Source: Virgibacillus ihumii | GTDB taxonomy: Bacteria > Bacillota > Bacilli > Bacillales > Amphibacillaceae | Direction: 5' to 3' | DNA length: 64,000 nucleotides | NCBI RefSeq assembly: GCF_902726655.1 | Contig: NZ_CACVAN010000001.1 | Span: 1,798,001-1,862,000 of the forward strand | Shown: piece by piece, positions 46,131 to 54,255 of the stretch | How the letters are laid out: every line of letters starts with the position of its first letter | How positions within the stretch are numbered: the stretch's first letter is position 1 | Made by a program: the position numbers and the translations under genes | The notes under the pieces: model-generated | Told to the model about the DNA's origin: nothing | The model's database searches: none | Seen by the model: only the letters and a program-made list of their open reading frames with translations

Positions 46131-46160
46131 TTGACAATAAAACCGTCCAGACGGTATACT
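46131..46160 (+). promoter_or_regulatory. SigA promoter with embedded TetR operator
   Basis: TTGACA (46131) and TATACT (46155) are separated by 18 bases; within the spacer lies the palindrome ACCGTC-CA-GACGGT (46142-46155). Repressor binding there would exclude RNA polymerase, the usual TetR-family mechanism. Confidence 0.85.
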
Positions 46161-46195
46161 AAATTTAGAAAATCACCAAAGAAAGGTAAATAACG

Positions 46196-46735
46196 ATGGC
46201 TAAAAATGATACACGACATAAAATTCTCGAGGCTGCTTCAAACATTGTACAACAGGATGGAATACTGGATTTAACCTTGGAAGCTGCAGCGGAACAGGCT
46301 GGTGTCAGTAAAGGCGGTCTGCTGTATCACTTCCCTTCCAAAGACGCATTAATTGAGGGAATGGTTCAGCATCTAATGGAAGGCTATGCTGCAAATATGA
46401 AGAAAGAGGCTGATCAGGACACTGCAGAAAAAGGTCGATGGACTCGTGCCTTTATTAAAGAAACATTTCTGCAGAGCACTCCAAGCAAAAACATGGATGC
46501 GGGCTTAATGGCAGCAGCAGCCATCAACCCTGATTTGCTGAAACCTATCCAAGACGCCTATGAGAAATGGCAAGATAACATCGAAAACGATGGGCTTAAT
46601 CCGGTTAATGCGACTGTTTTGCGCCTTGCAGTGGATGGTCTTTGGTTTTCTGAAATTTTTGGGTTAGCTCCGCTCGAAAAACGGCAGCGGGAGCTTGTGC
46701 TGGAAAGGTTGATTCAGCTAACAAAGGAGGAATGA
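46196..46735 (+). CDS. TetR-family repressor of the SMR efflux gene
   Basis: A 179-residue regulator with an N-terminal helix-turn-helix (about 8-52; AAAEQAGVSKGGLLYHFPSKDALIEGM) and a helical ligand domain. It starts at 46196 after GAAAGG. The stop lies one base before the start of the efflux gene, so both are expressed together from the promoter at 46131, which carries its probable operator. Expected to respond to the efflux substrates. Confidence 0.92.
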   Translation: MAKNDTRHKILEAASNIVQQDGILDLTLEAAAEQAGVSKGGLLYHFPSKDALIEGMVQHLMEGYAANMKKEADQDTAEKGRWTRAFIKETFLQSTPSKNMDAGLMAAAAINPDLLKPIQDAYEKWQDNIENDGLNPVNATVLRLAVDGLWFSEIFGLAPLEKRQRELVLERLIQLTKEE

Positions 46736-46736
46736 A

Positions 46737-47069
46737 GTGATGGCAGGCATGATGTACCTTCTTATCGCAATAATCGCTGAGGTGATTGGAACAACGGCAC
46801 TGAAATCAAGCAATGGCTTCAGTAACTTGTTCCCGTCTATTATTGTCGTTGTGAGCTATGTTCTTTCTTTTTTCTTATTGGGCATGTCACTAAAAACAAT
46901 CCCATTAGGCATCGGGTATGCCCTATGGTCCGGTATCGGAACCGCTCTGACAATTATTATTGGTGTAGTGGTTTGGAAAGAAGCAATGTCGTTAGCAAGT
47001 GTGCTCGGTATCCTGCTGATTTTATCGGGTGTAGTTATTTTGAATATGAATAAGGTTGGAATTGGCTAG
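46737..47069 (+). CDS. Small multidrug resistance (SMR) efflux protein
   Basis: A 110-residue protein with four membrane helices. The essential Glu near the N-terminus is visible (LIAIIAEVIGTTALKSSNGF), as is the IPLGIGYALWSGIGTALT segment conserved in EmrE/QacC-type pumps. Starts GTG 46737 or ATG 46740 behind AAAGGAGG. It exports quaternary or cationic compounds by proton exchange. It is paired with a TetR repressor. Confidence 0.93.
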   Translation: MMAGMMYLLIAIIAEVIGTTALKSSNGFSNLFPSIIVVVSYVLSFFLLGMSLKTIPLGIGYALWSGIGTALTIIIGVVVWKEAMSLASVLGILLILSGVVILNMNKVGIG

Positions 47070-47170
47070 GGTTCTGTCATCCTAGCCAATTCCCATGGGA
47101 CGAAGGGACAGGTTCCTCGTCCCATTTTCAATTCAAGTGGGACGAGGAACCTGTCCCTTTGTCCCGTTTT
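47058..47170. terminator. Two consecutive long hairpins after the SMR gene
   Basis: First, GGAATTGGCTAGG (spanning the stop codon) pairs with CCTAGCCAATTCC at 47081-47093. Second, 28-base arms at 47097-47124 and 47138-47165 (GGGACGAAGGGACAGG...) pair with one mismatch and lead into GTTTTT. The second resembles GGGACAGG-type intergenic palindromes common in Bacillaceae. Confidence 0.7.
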
Positions 47171-47257
47171 TCAGTACGTAGTTCATCCATATCGTCCGAA
47201 TGAAATATAACCTAAAGGAAAAGATAATTGCAGTATAATAATAGGGAGGACTGAAGA

Positions 47258-47734
47258 ATGGACTATGTAAAAGCGCTGGTAATCAAATTGGTCATGATAA
47301 CTGCAGTATTATGGATTGTGTTAGGTGCATTTTATGGCGTTTCTGTTGGCGATATTTTGCTTACCAGCGTATTATTAACTGGCGTATCATTTCTTGGCGA
47401 TGTATTCATTTTACCCATTTTTGGGAATGCCAGTGCTGCTTTAGGCGATTTTGGCCTTCTTTTTGCCGGAGTCTGGATACTCGGTATTTTTCTGTTTGAA
47501 GGGAACTTTTCTCTCGGATCCGCTGCATTAATTTCAGCAGCTATTATTGCTGTTGGAGAGTATTTTCTTCATAATTATATGGAGAATCATGATTTAAAAG
47601 ATCAAACTGAAGTGATGGACACAATGGGGGTTTCCCCACAAGATAAGATGCAAACCGAATTTGGTTCGGATGTGGATCCAGAGGCTGATATTAAAAGGGA
47701 AACATCAGATAAAGGAAACAATGAGAAGGAATAG
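47258..47734 (+). CDS. YndM-family (DUF2512) membrane protein
   Basis: A 158-residue protein with four hydrophobic helices in the first 110 residues and a hydrophilic, acidic C-terminal tail. It fits the DUF2512/YndM family of spore-forming Firmicutes, whose function is unknown. ATG 47258 follows AGGGAGGACTGAAG. It stands alone between two hairpins, so is probably monocistronic. Confidence 0.8.
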   Translation: MDYVKALVIKLVMITAVLWIVLGAFYGVSVGDILLTSVLLTGVSFLGDVFILPIFGNASAALGDFGLLFAGVWILGIFLFEGNFSLGSAALISAAIIAVGEYFLHNYMENHDLKDQTEVMDTMGVSPQDKMQTEFGSDVDPEADIKRETSDKGNNEKE

Positions 47735-47738
47735 TTTT

Positions 47739-47802
47739 TGTGGTGCCTGTCACTTGATTCAATCCATGCAATTCTAAATAGTTCGGGATAACAGGCACCA
47801 CA
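47739..47802. terminator. Inverted repeat between convergent genes
   Basis: TGTGGTGCCTGT and ACAGGCACCACA pair perfectly around a 40-base loop, between yndM and the convergent gene. The GGTGCCTG core also appears in the hairpins at 7981-8004 and 12667-12701, so it is a recurring intergenic motif. Confidence 0.5.
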
Positions 47803-47808
47803 CAACAA

Positions 47809-48249
47809 TTACTTCTTGTAATCCCACATCACCTTCCACTCGCCATCTGCCTGCACTGCGTAAACATCCTGGACGAGTGTGAAGTTACCATATTTCCCTT
47901 TAAACACCTGTGACACGGTTACTTTGTATACAACATCAATTGGAGCTGCTTCATCTTCCATTTTCCAATTTTCAATTTTAGTCGCTTCCCCAATCGAATA
48001 CGAAAATGTCGTCACACCAAAATGATTCATAAACACATGGGCACGGTCCTGCAAATAATGTCCCTTAGCAAATTTCTCTTTCATGAGCGGATGGAACATT
48101 TCCCAGGAATCTGAAAAATCCCCAGTTTGCTCAAATGCATAAAACATATCCACTGTCTCAACTGCAATTTCCTCAGGGGATTTATCTGCGATGAAATATA
48201 TTGTTACACCTATCCCAAGCAAGATTACCGCCAGCACTAATTTTTTCAT
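47809..48249 (-). CDS. Membrane-anchored hypothetical protein
   Basis: A 146-residue protein with one N-terminal membrane helix (LVLAVILLGIGVTIYFIA) and an exposed domain whose alternating helix then strands (EQTGDFSDSWEMFHPLMKEKF... VYKVTVSQVFKG... DGEWKVMWDYKK) suggest an NTF2-like fold. No lipobox Cys. ATG 48249 follows GGGGGAG. Function unknown. The spacer 48250-48408 shows nothing definite. Confidence 0.7.
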   Translation of the reverse strand: MKKLVLAVILLGIGVTIYFIADKSPEEIAVETVDMFYAFEQTGDFSDSWEMFHPLMKEKFAKGHYLQDRAHVFMNHFGVTTFSYSIGEATKIENWKMEDEAAPIDVVYKVTVSQVFKGKYGNFTLVQDVYAVQADGEWKVMWDYKK

Positions 48250-48408
48250 ATAACTCCCCCACATTTGCTTGTCGTATCATTTTATTCGTATTAGCGAGGG
48301 AATATTATCCAAGGCAAGAATGCCATAACATGAATTTCGAGTCGTGGACATAGTAGGATTAAATCGCTTATAATTAGTTATAATTGAAGTCTTTTAAAGG
48401 AGTAAAAA

Positions 48409-48612
48409 ATGAGGCAAAACATAAACATCAACAACACGAAAGTCGGGGTAACCTTTAATATAATCATAGCAGTGTTGGCTGTTGGTGTAATTGCTTCGGC
48501 TATCGATGGCTGGGATGAAATGAAACGTGCACCCTTTTACCTGGTGCTGGGAATAGTTATTCTGTTCACTCGGATATGGCGACTTTATAAGGCGAAAAAA
48601 CATACCAGTTAA
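48409..48612 (+). CDS. Small two-helix membrane protein
   Basis: A 67-residue protein with two hydrophobic segments (FNIIIAVLAVGVIASAI and PFYLVLGIVILFTRIW) and a basic C-terminus. The AAAGGAG site six bases before the ATG supports translation. Unrecognised family, no obvious functional link to neighbours. Confidence 0.6.
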   Translation: MRQNININNTKVGVTFNIIIAVLAVGVIASAIDGWDEMKRAPFYLVLGIVILFTRIWRLYKAKKHTS

Positions 48613-48643
48613 TGTCTCTATCCCCTTACGCCACAACTCCTAC

Positions 48644-48673
48644 TTGACTAATAGGTTTAATGATGTTTAAGAT
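48644..48673 (+). promoter_or_regulatory. Possible promoter of the S-box/mmsA transcript
   Basis: TTGACT and TAAGAT with an 18-base spacer lie just upstream of the riboswitch. The -10 is weak; other hexamers nearby are possible. Confidence 0.35.
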
Positions 48674-48695
48674 GGAATATACAATTTAATAAATT

Positions 48696-48795
48696 TTCTT
48701 ATTAAGAGAAGTGAGGGATCTGGCCCGATGATACTTCAGCAACCTTCTGTAAATAGAAAGGTGCTACATCCAGCATGTTTATGGAAAATAAGAAT
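48696..48795 (+). promoter_or_regulatory. SAM-I (S-box) riboswitch upstream of mmsA
   Basis: The S-box core is present in order: CTTATTAAGAG, GAGGGATCTGGCCCGATGA, CAGCAACC, AAAGGTGCTA and ATCCAGC, closed by P1 pairing CTTATT with AATAAG. GGAAAATAAG (48783-48792) in the 3' P1 region is exactly complementary to CTTATTTTCC (48813-48822) inside the following terminator, giving a complete antiterminator switch. SAM binding should favour termination. Confidence 0.9.
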
Positions 48796-48801
48796 TAATT
48801 A

Positions 48802-48840
48802 GCCAAACCTTCCTTATTTTCCCGGAAGGCTTTTTTATTT
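48802..48840 (+). terminator. Riboswitch-controlled terminator before mmsA
   Basis: CCTTCC pairs with GGAAGG and is followed by TTTTTTATTT; its loop holds the antiterminator partner. Confidence 0.88.
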
Positions 48841-48858
48841 TTTAAGGAGGAATAGCAT

Positions 48859-50334
48859 ATGACGAAAGCAGCAACTGAAGTACGAAAACTAAAGAATTAC
48901 ATAAACGGTGAGTGGGTTGATAGTAAAACTACTCAATACGAAGATGTCTACAATCCTGCAACCAAAGAAGTTATCGCGAAAGTGCCCCTGTCAACTAAGG
49001 GAGAAGTTGACTATGCACAAGACATTGCACAGCAGGCATTTGAACAGTGGAAAGATGTGCCGGTCCAAAAACGCGCACGAATTCTATTTAACTATCAGCA
49101 ATTACTGCAACAAAACAAGGAAGAATTAGCCCGCATAATTACAATCGAGAACGGCAAAAACACAACCGAAGCACTCGGTGAAGTCGGACGCGGGATTGAA
49201 AATGTGGAATTTGCAGCCGGTGCTCCGACGCTTATAATGGGAGATTCGCTGGCAAATGTCGCAACAGACATTGAAGCAGCAAACTATCGCTATCCAATTG
49301 GTGTTATTGGCGGAATTACACCATTTAACTTTCCGATGATGGTACCTTGCTGGATGTTCCCTATGGCAATAGCTGTCGGTAACACATTCATCTTGAAACC
49401 ATCGGAAAAAACTCCATTATTAACAGAAAAACTAGCTGAACTGCTGGAAGAAGCTGGTCTCCCTAAAGGCGTATTTAACATTGTATATGGTGCACACGAC
49501 GTTGTAAACGGCATTCTTGACCACCCTGGTATTAAGGCGATTTCCTTTGTCGGTTCGAAACCAGTTGGGGAATATGTTTACAAACGGGGAAGCGAAAACC
49601 TGAAACGTGTCCAGGCTCTGACTGGCGCAAAAAATCATACCGTTGTTTTAAAAGATACCAATCTGGATGATGCGGTAGCAGACATCGTTTCTGCAGCTTT
49701 CGGATCAGCTGGAGAGCGCTGCATGGCGTGTGCAGCAGTAACCGTTGAAGATGATGTTGCCGATGAATTCATCGCAAAACTAAAGGAAGCTGCTGATCAT
49801 GTAAAAATGGGGAACGGCCTGGATGATGGCGTCTTTTTAGGACCGGTAATCCGGGAAGAAAACCAAAAGAAAACAGTAGATTACATTGAAAAGGGTGTCA
49901 CTGAAGGAGCTACGCTGCTAAGAGACGGTCGTAAAGATGACTTGGATGGCGGTTACTTTGTTGGCCCAACCATTTTTGAAGGCGTAACAACAGACATGAC
50001 CATTTGGAAAGAGGAACTATTTGCACCTGTGTTATCTGTAATTCGCGTTAAGAACTTGAAAGAAGCAGTTGAAACAGCAAACCAGTCTGAATTTGCCAAT
50101 GGTGCATGCCTCTTCACTTCAAATACTTCCTCGGTACGTTATTTCCGGGAGAATATCGATGCAGGTATGATTGGGGTTAACCTTGGTGTTCCGGCCCCAA
50201 TGGCATTTTTCCCATTCTCGGGATGGAAATCATCATTCTTCGGCACATTGCATGCAAACGGTAAAGACAGCGTCGATTTTTACACGCGCAAAAAAGTAGT
50301 GACTGCGCGTTATAAAGCACCTGAATTTAAATAA
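48859..50334 (+). CDS. mmsA: CoA-acylating (methyl)malonate-semialdehyde dehydrogenase
   Basis: A 491-residue ALDH of the MmsA/IolA family: [24 protein letters not shown] and the nucleophile Cys in [13 protein letters not shown]; the usual catalytic Glu position is occupied as in MmsA ([10 protein letters not shown]). It converts malonate or methylmalonate semialdehyde plus CoA to acetyl- or propionyl-CoA and CO2. ATG 48859 follows AAGGAGGAATAGCAT. Unlike iol or valine clusters, it stands alone behind a SAM riboswitch, which ties it to sulfur metabolism. It converges on a monooxygenase/symporter unit under the same type of control. Confidence 0.93.
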   Translation: MTKAATEVRKLKNYINGEWVDSKTTQYEDVYNPATKEVIAKVPLSTKGEVDYAQDIAQQAFEQWKDVPVQKRARILFNYQQLLQQNKEELARIITIENGKNTTEALGEVGRGIENVEFAAGAPTLIMGDSLANVATDIEAANYRYPIGVIGGITPFNFPMMVPCWMFPMAIAVGNTFILKPSEKTPLLTEKLAELLEEAGLPKGVFNIVYGAHDVVNGILDHPGIKAISFVGSKPVGEYVYKRGSENLKRVQALTGAKNHTVVLKDTNLDDAVADIVSAAFGSAGERCMACAAVTVEDDVADEFIAKLKEAADHVKMGNGLDDGVFLGPVIREENQKKTVDYIEKGVTEGATLLRDGRKDDLDGGYFVGPTIFEGVTTDMTIWKEELFAPVLSVIRVKNLKEAVETANQSEFANGACLFTSNTSSVRYFRENIDAGMIGVNLGVPAPMAFFPFSGWKSSFFGTLHANGKDSVDFYTRKKVVTARYKAPEFK

Positions 50335-50343
50335 TAGATAAAC

Positions 50344-50371
50344 AAAACCGCCTGAATACGGCGGTTTTTTG
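50344..50371 (+). terminator. mmsA terminator
   Basis: AAAACCGCC pairs with GGCGGTTTT around TGAATAC-type loop bases, with a T-run following. Confidence 0.88.
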
Positions 50372-50384
50372 CTTTCTATCGGCG

Positions 50385-50433
50385 GCTGCAAAAAGTGGGC
50401 TCGCGAAAATCGCGTGAGCCCACTTTTTGCAGC
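50385..50433. terminator. Long hairpin ending the convergent unit
   Basis: GCTGCAAAAAGTGGGCTC and its exact complement form an 18-bp stem with an inner CGCGAAAATCGCG. It sits five bases past the stop of the small accessory gene and probably ends the minus-strand transcript. Confidence 0.6.
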
Positions 50434-50437
50434 ACTA

Positions 50438-50530
50438 TTAACTATTAAAATACCACTTCCACAAAGAAAATCCGGTAATCAATAGACTAAGTATAAATCC
50501 AAAGAGCCATATAGCAAGCATTGTATTCAT
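50438..50530 (-). CDS. 30-residue membrane peptide, symporter small accessory protein
   Basis: The minus strand encodes MNTMLAIWLFGFILSLLITG followed by FSLWKWYFNS, a single hydrophobic helix with a basic/aromatic end. ATG 50530 follows AAAGGGGAAGATAT and lies 14 bases after the symporter stop. Very short single-helix peptides of this kind accompany some SSS symporters. Its overlap-free spacing, ribosome site and composition support a real gene too small for usual gene finding. Confidence 0.75.
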   Translation of the reverse strand: MNTMLAIWLFGFILSLLITGFSLWKWYFNS

Positions 50531-50544
50531 ATATCTTCCCCTTT

Positions 50545-52041
50545 CTACTGAGCCTGACTTACATTAACATTAGTCGCATGCCGCGTTTTCAACACTTTCG
50601 CAAGGATAATCATCGATCCAATCCCGATAAGTGTGGACCACGCACCTGCCGCCATCGTACTCTCCTCGATGCCGCCGAAATAGATAATGAGATAAGATAG
50701 CAGCCCAATAAACATCGATGATTCGGCTGCTCTAGGCGATGCTTTTTTCTTAGCAAATACGGCATATAAGATAGGACCCAATGTTCCCGCGGCAACCCCG
50801 GAAATACCAATCCACATAACATCCGCCATATACTTAGGTGGCTGTAACACAATCAGAAACGCAGCGACCCCAACAAGCAGAACTGATAAGCGGCTGATTC
50901 GTAACGCTATTTTCTCAGCTTTTTTGTTATCTGCTTTAACAATTCCCCGTTTCACAAGCACTTTCAGGAAAATATCATTGGCAAAGACAGTCGAAATGGA
51001 AACGAACAGACCGTCTGTGGTTGACATTGCCGCAGCTAAAATAACGACACCCATTAACGCTACGACAAATGCGGGAAAGACCCATACCACATATTCAATC
51101 AGGGCAAGATCGCTGGTTTGAACGCTATTACCGAGCCCTACTCTGCTGAATATTCCTCCAAAAAGGATCAGTAAACAGCAAGAAGTGGTAATCACATAAA
51201 CCAAGATCATTTTTCCGACATCTTTTTCACTCTTTAACCCAAGTACCTTATTGAATAAATGAGGAGCCGATGCAAATGCCCATTGGATTATAATGGCACC
51301 CATGATGGCAGTAAATGAATCAAAATAGATGGAATTCGAATTAAACACGCCTACCAGACTCGAATCCTGGCCGGCCAAATTATTGGTGATACCGGATACT
51401 GTTGAAGAAATATCCCCTTTCCAAAAAACAACTAATCCGGAAATAAAAATAAACAAACCGGCAGCAGCCATTAATATCGCCTGTACCGCATCCGTATAAA
51501 CGTCAGCAAATGCACCACCGGCCAGCACATACACGACAACAACAACTGCAATCAGGATTAATCCGCTCGTATAAGACATTCCAAGCATGTACTCGAATAT
51601 TCTCGCACCTGCGACAAATTGCCCGGCGATGTAGAATATGTTGAAAAGCAAGATTAACCCCGTGCCGACCCGTAAAATATCACTGTTGTAAAAATCACCC
51701 AGCCAGTCCGGCAACGACAAGGACTTCTGCTTCGTGTTCAGTTTTCGTGCTTTTTTTGCCACCATTAAAACACCGATAGGCCCGCCACCAATCATGGCCA
51801 AAAACAGCCACAGATTCGAATATCCCCATTCATACGACCAGCCCGGGTAACCTAAAAATGTAGCAGCACTCAAATAGGTTGATGCAAAGGACAGCCCAAG
51901 CACTACCGGACCCAGCTTTTCACCACCAATCGCAAAATCACTCATATTTTTCGTTTTCTTCGAGCCAACAAATCCTAAAGCCAACATAATGACCAAAAAC
52001 AACGATAATCCGATCCACAAATAGATTGTTAGTGCGTCCAT
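50545..52041 (-). CDS. Sodium:solute symporter (SSS family)
   Basis: A 498-residue carrier with about 13 membrane helices; the family core GPVVLGLSFASTYLSAATFLGYPG, AGGAFADVYTDAVQ and STTDGLFVSIST segments are present. ATG 52041 follows AAAGGAGGAGAAA. It lies 23 bases after the flavin monooxygenase gene, downstream of an S-box leader, so should import that enzyme's sulfur-containing substrate. A tiny accessory peptide gene follows. Confidence 0.9.
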   Translation of the reverse strand: MDALTIYLWIGLSLFLVIMLALGFVGSKKTKNMSDFAIGGEKLGPVVLGLSFASTYLSAATFLGYPGWSYEWGYSNLWLFLAMIGGGPIGVLMVAKKARKLNTKQKSLSLPDWLGDFYNSDILRVGTGLILLFNIFYIAGQFVAGARIFEYMLGMSYTSGLILIAVVVVVYVLAGGAFADVYTDAVQAILMAAAGLFIFISGLVVFWKGDISSTVSGITNNLAGQDSSLVGVFNSNSIYFDSFTAIMGAIIIQWAFASAPHLFNKVLGLKSEKDVGKMILVYVITTSCCLLILFGGIFSRVGLGNSVQTSDLALIEYVVWVFPAFVVALMGVVILAAAMSTTDGLFVSISTVFANDIFLKVLVKRGIVKADNKKAEKIALRISRLSVLLVGVAAFLIVLQPPKYMADVMWIGISGVAAGTLGPILYAVFAKKKASPRAAESSMFIGLLSYLIIYFGGIEESTMAAGAWSTLIGIGSMIILAKVLKTRHATNVNVSQAQ

Positions 52042-52064
52042 TTTCTCCTCCTTTTAACGTGTTG

Positions 52065-53435
52065 TTATTTGCTTAATACTCCTAATTTTTTAGCAGGATG
52101 ATTTTCCGGCAAGTGGGGCTGTCCTTTACCAAACATGTTCTCCCGCAATGTTTTTGCCTCATATTCTTTCCGATAGATCCCGCGTTTCTGCAACTCAGGC
52201 ACAACATAATCCACAAATTCCTCAAATGTCCCCGGTGAATACGTTTGGGCAATATTAAATCCATCAGCATCGCCCTCGATTGCCCACTCTTCTATTTTGT
52301 TGGCGATCTGTTCCGGTGTCCCGATAAACCGGACCGTTCCATTGCCAAGCCCATGATTTTTAACAGCCTCACGCAATGTCCATTTTTTATTTGGATCTTT
52401 GGCATACATATCCAGATTCCCCTGAACAGCTTCCGTTTTCATATCCTCGATATACTGGTCAGGATCGTATGTGGAGAAATCAATCCCTGTATGCCCGGAT
52501 AACAGCGAAAGCGTTCCTTCATAGCTGACCTGCTCCGTAAGTTCCTCATATTTGGCATAAGCCTCTTCTTCTGTCGAACCGATAATCGGCAAAATCATTG
52601 GGAAAATAAGCACATTACCAGGTTGTCTGCCCTGTTCCTTCGTGCGATTCCGAATGTCCTCGGAATATTGCTGCAAAGCATCCAGTGAATGATTTTTTGT
52701 AAAAACAGCTTCTGCGTGTTTTGCCGCAAAATTTCTTCCCCTTGGTGAAGCCCCTGCCTGGAAGAGAACCGGCGTACGCTGTGGCGATGGTTCGACTAAA
52801 TGCGGTCCGGGTACATCGAAAAATTCCCCTTGATGATTAATCAAGTCGACCTTATCCGGATCTGCAAAATTGTCATTTTCTTTATCATAAATAACGGCAT
52901 TGTCATCCCAGCTGTGTTCCCATAACTTATAAACCACTTCCAAAAACTCATCCGCCCGGTCATAGCGGAGATCATGCTGAAGGCGTCCGGAAAGACCAAG
53001 GTTCACCGCTTCACTTTCCAAATACGATGTCACCACATTCCAGGCCACACGCCCTTCTGTCAGGTGATCCAGCGTGGATAACTGCCGTGCCAACGCATAA
53101 GGCTGTGCGTATGTTGCGGATATGGTCGGTGCAAAACCTAAGTTTTCCGTTACCGCCGCCATTGCCGAAATCGGAATCAACGGATCATGTGCGGGCAGCT
53201 GTACAGCATGCTGTGCCGCCGGTCGATGGCTGTTTTTATAAACACTGTAGGTCCCTAATACATCAGCGATAAAAAGTGCATCGAATTTCCCACGTTCCAA
53301 CACTTTTGCTGTTTCTGTCCAGTAAGACAATCGGTTATGATTGGTACCTTGATCTTTTTCATATTTCCACAACCCTGTTGAGTGCGGAGAAGGTGAGTTT
53401 TGGATAAAACCGTTTAAATGAATTTGCTTTTTCAT
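52065..53435 (-). CDS. FMN-dependent monooxygenase of the NtaA/SnaA/DszA (bacterial luciferase-like) family
   Basis: A 456-residue TIM-barrel flavin monooxygenase: FDALFIADVLG, TEGRVAWNVVTS, RYDRADEFLEVVYKLWEHSWDD and VLFQAGASPRGRNFAAKHAEAVF are all typical. It needs reduced FMN from a separate reductase. Relatives cleave C-S or C-N bonds, including dibenzothiophene sulfone and, in Bacillus YxeK, N-acetyl-S-(2-succino)cysteine. The S-box leader upstream (53681-53790) indicates a sulfur substrate. Start 53435 has AAGGAG; 185 bases of leader precede it. Confidence 0.9.
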   Translation of the reverse strand: MKKQIHLNGFIQNSPSPHSTGLWKYEKDQGTNHNRLSYWTETAKVLERGKFDALFIADVLGTYSVYKNSHRPAAQHAVQLPAHDPLIPISAMAAVTENLGFAPTISATYAQPYALARQLSTLDHLTEGRVAWNVVTSYLESEAVNLGLSGRLQHDLRYDRADEFLEVVYKLWEHSWDDNAVIYDKENDNFADPDKVDLINHQGEFFDVPGPHLVEPSPQRTPVLFQAGASPRGRNFAAKHAEAVFTKNHSLDALQQYSEDIRNRTKEQGRQPGNVLIFPMILPIIGSTEEEAYAKYEELTEQVSYEGTLSLLSGHTGIDFSTYDPDQYIEDMKTEAVQGNLDMYAKDPNKKWTLREAVKNHGLGNGTVRFIGTPEQIANKIEEWAIEGDADGFNIAQTYSPGTFEEFVDYVVPELQKRGIYRKEYEAKTLRENMFGKGQPHLPENHPAKKLGVLSK

Positions 53436-53620
53436 AAAATATCACTCCTTGAAAGTTAAATACACTAAACCAATAAGAAAACTAGAATTTAAGCGTATAG
53501 GTGACTGCAAATTAGGCGTTTTCCTTACAAAACCTTTAATCATCACGCCTTTTGCCGGAAATCCTGTATGTACTTGTTTACACTTCCATTTTTTATACGC
53601 TCCCCTTTCCAATCAAATGC

Positions 53621-53652
53621 AAAAAACCCTTCTCCGAAATAGAGAAGGGTTC
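53621..53652 (-). terminator. Riboswitch-controlled terminator before the monooxygenase
   Basis: On the minus strand AACCCTTCTC pairs with GAGAAGGGTT around seven bases and runs into six Ts. CCTTCTC in its left arm can instead pair with GAGAAGG at 53680-53686 of the aptamer. Confidence 0.9.
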
Positions 53653-53680
53653 ACAAAACAATGAATTAATTTTGCCGCAC

Positions 53681-53790
53681 CTTCTCATCTTCGGAATGCT
53701 ATCCATTCCTCTGAATTTGGCACCATGCTTAATAAAAGCTGGTTGCCGAGAGTTCACAGGGTCAGTCCCTCCCTCTCTCTTGATAAGAAG
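53681..53790 (-). promoter_or_regulatory. SAM-I (S-box) riboswitch upstream of the monooxygenase operon
   Basis: Reading the minus strand: CTTCTTATCAAGAG, GAGGGAGGGACTGACCCTGTGAA, CTCGGCAACC, GGTGCCAAATTC, then GATGAGAAG closing P1. All conserved S-box blocks are present, followed by a terminator with an alternative antiterminator pairing. A TTGACA -35 (minus strand, 53844-53839) lies about 50 bases upstream. Confidence 0.93.
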
Positions 53791-53940
53791 TAATCATAAT
53801 TATTTAATTTTTGTTTATGTTATCACAGATATTTAATTTGTCAACATGAATTTTAGATCAGTACAATTTCAATTATCCACTCATTATGCAGTTGTTCATC
53901 CTTGAATTGACTGCATTATATCAGCCATCATGCATAATCA

Positions 53941-54068
53941 TATATGCGCACAATTTCGAACTGGATATGCGCGATTTCGGAATGGATATTCGCGGTTTTG
54001 AACCGGATATCCACGTTTTTGCAACCATTATTCGCGATTTCGAATCAGATATTCGCGTTTTTAGATAA
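53941..54068. repeat. Tandem 21-nt repeat array, first block
   Basis: Five consecutive 21-base units (53964, 53985, 54006, 54027, 54048) with consensus GATATtCGCGaTTTcGAAccg, preceded by one degenerate unit. Read on the plus strand it gives heptapeptides of the form IRDFEPD, but no ribosome site or conserved frame supports a gene. Confidence 0.8.
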
Positions 54069-54122
54069 TCCCATAATTTTGATTAATTCGACCTACGATT
54101 CGAATATATGATGACCCCATCA

Positions 54123-54227
54123 TATATGTGCGATTTTGAACCGCTTATGTGCGGTTTCAACATCGATATGTGCGGTTTTGACACATATATGTGCGATTCC
54201 GGACCAGATATGTGCGATTTCATCCCC
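54123..54227. repeat. Tandem 21-nt repeat array, second block
   Basis: Five 21-base units (54123, 54144, 54165, 54186, 54207) with consensus gATATGTGCGgTTTcgAaccc, related to the first block, from which 54 non-repeat bases separate it. It lies just after the stop of the carnitine-cluster thioesterase. Confidence 0.8.
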
Positions 54228-54255
54228 AGCCGGAAATCTTACGTTCCATACTCTC

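Noticed and set aside
47097..47170. Mobile element end
   Set aside because: The long inverted repeat has no partner end or transposase and works well as a terminator-like palindrome.
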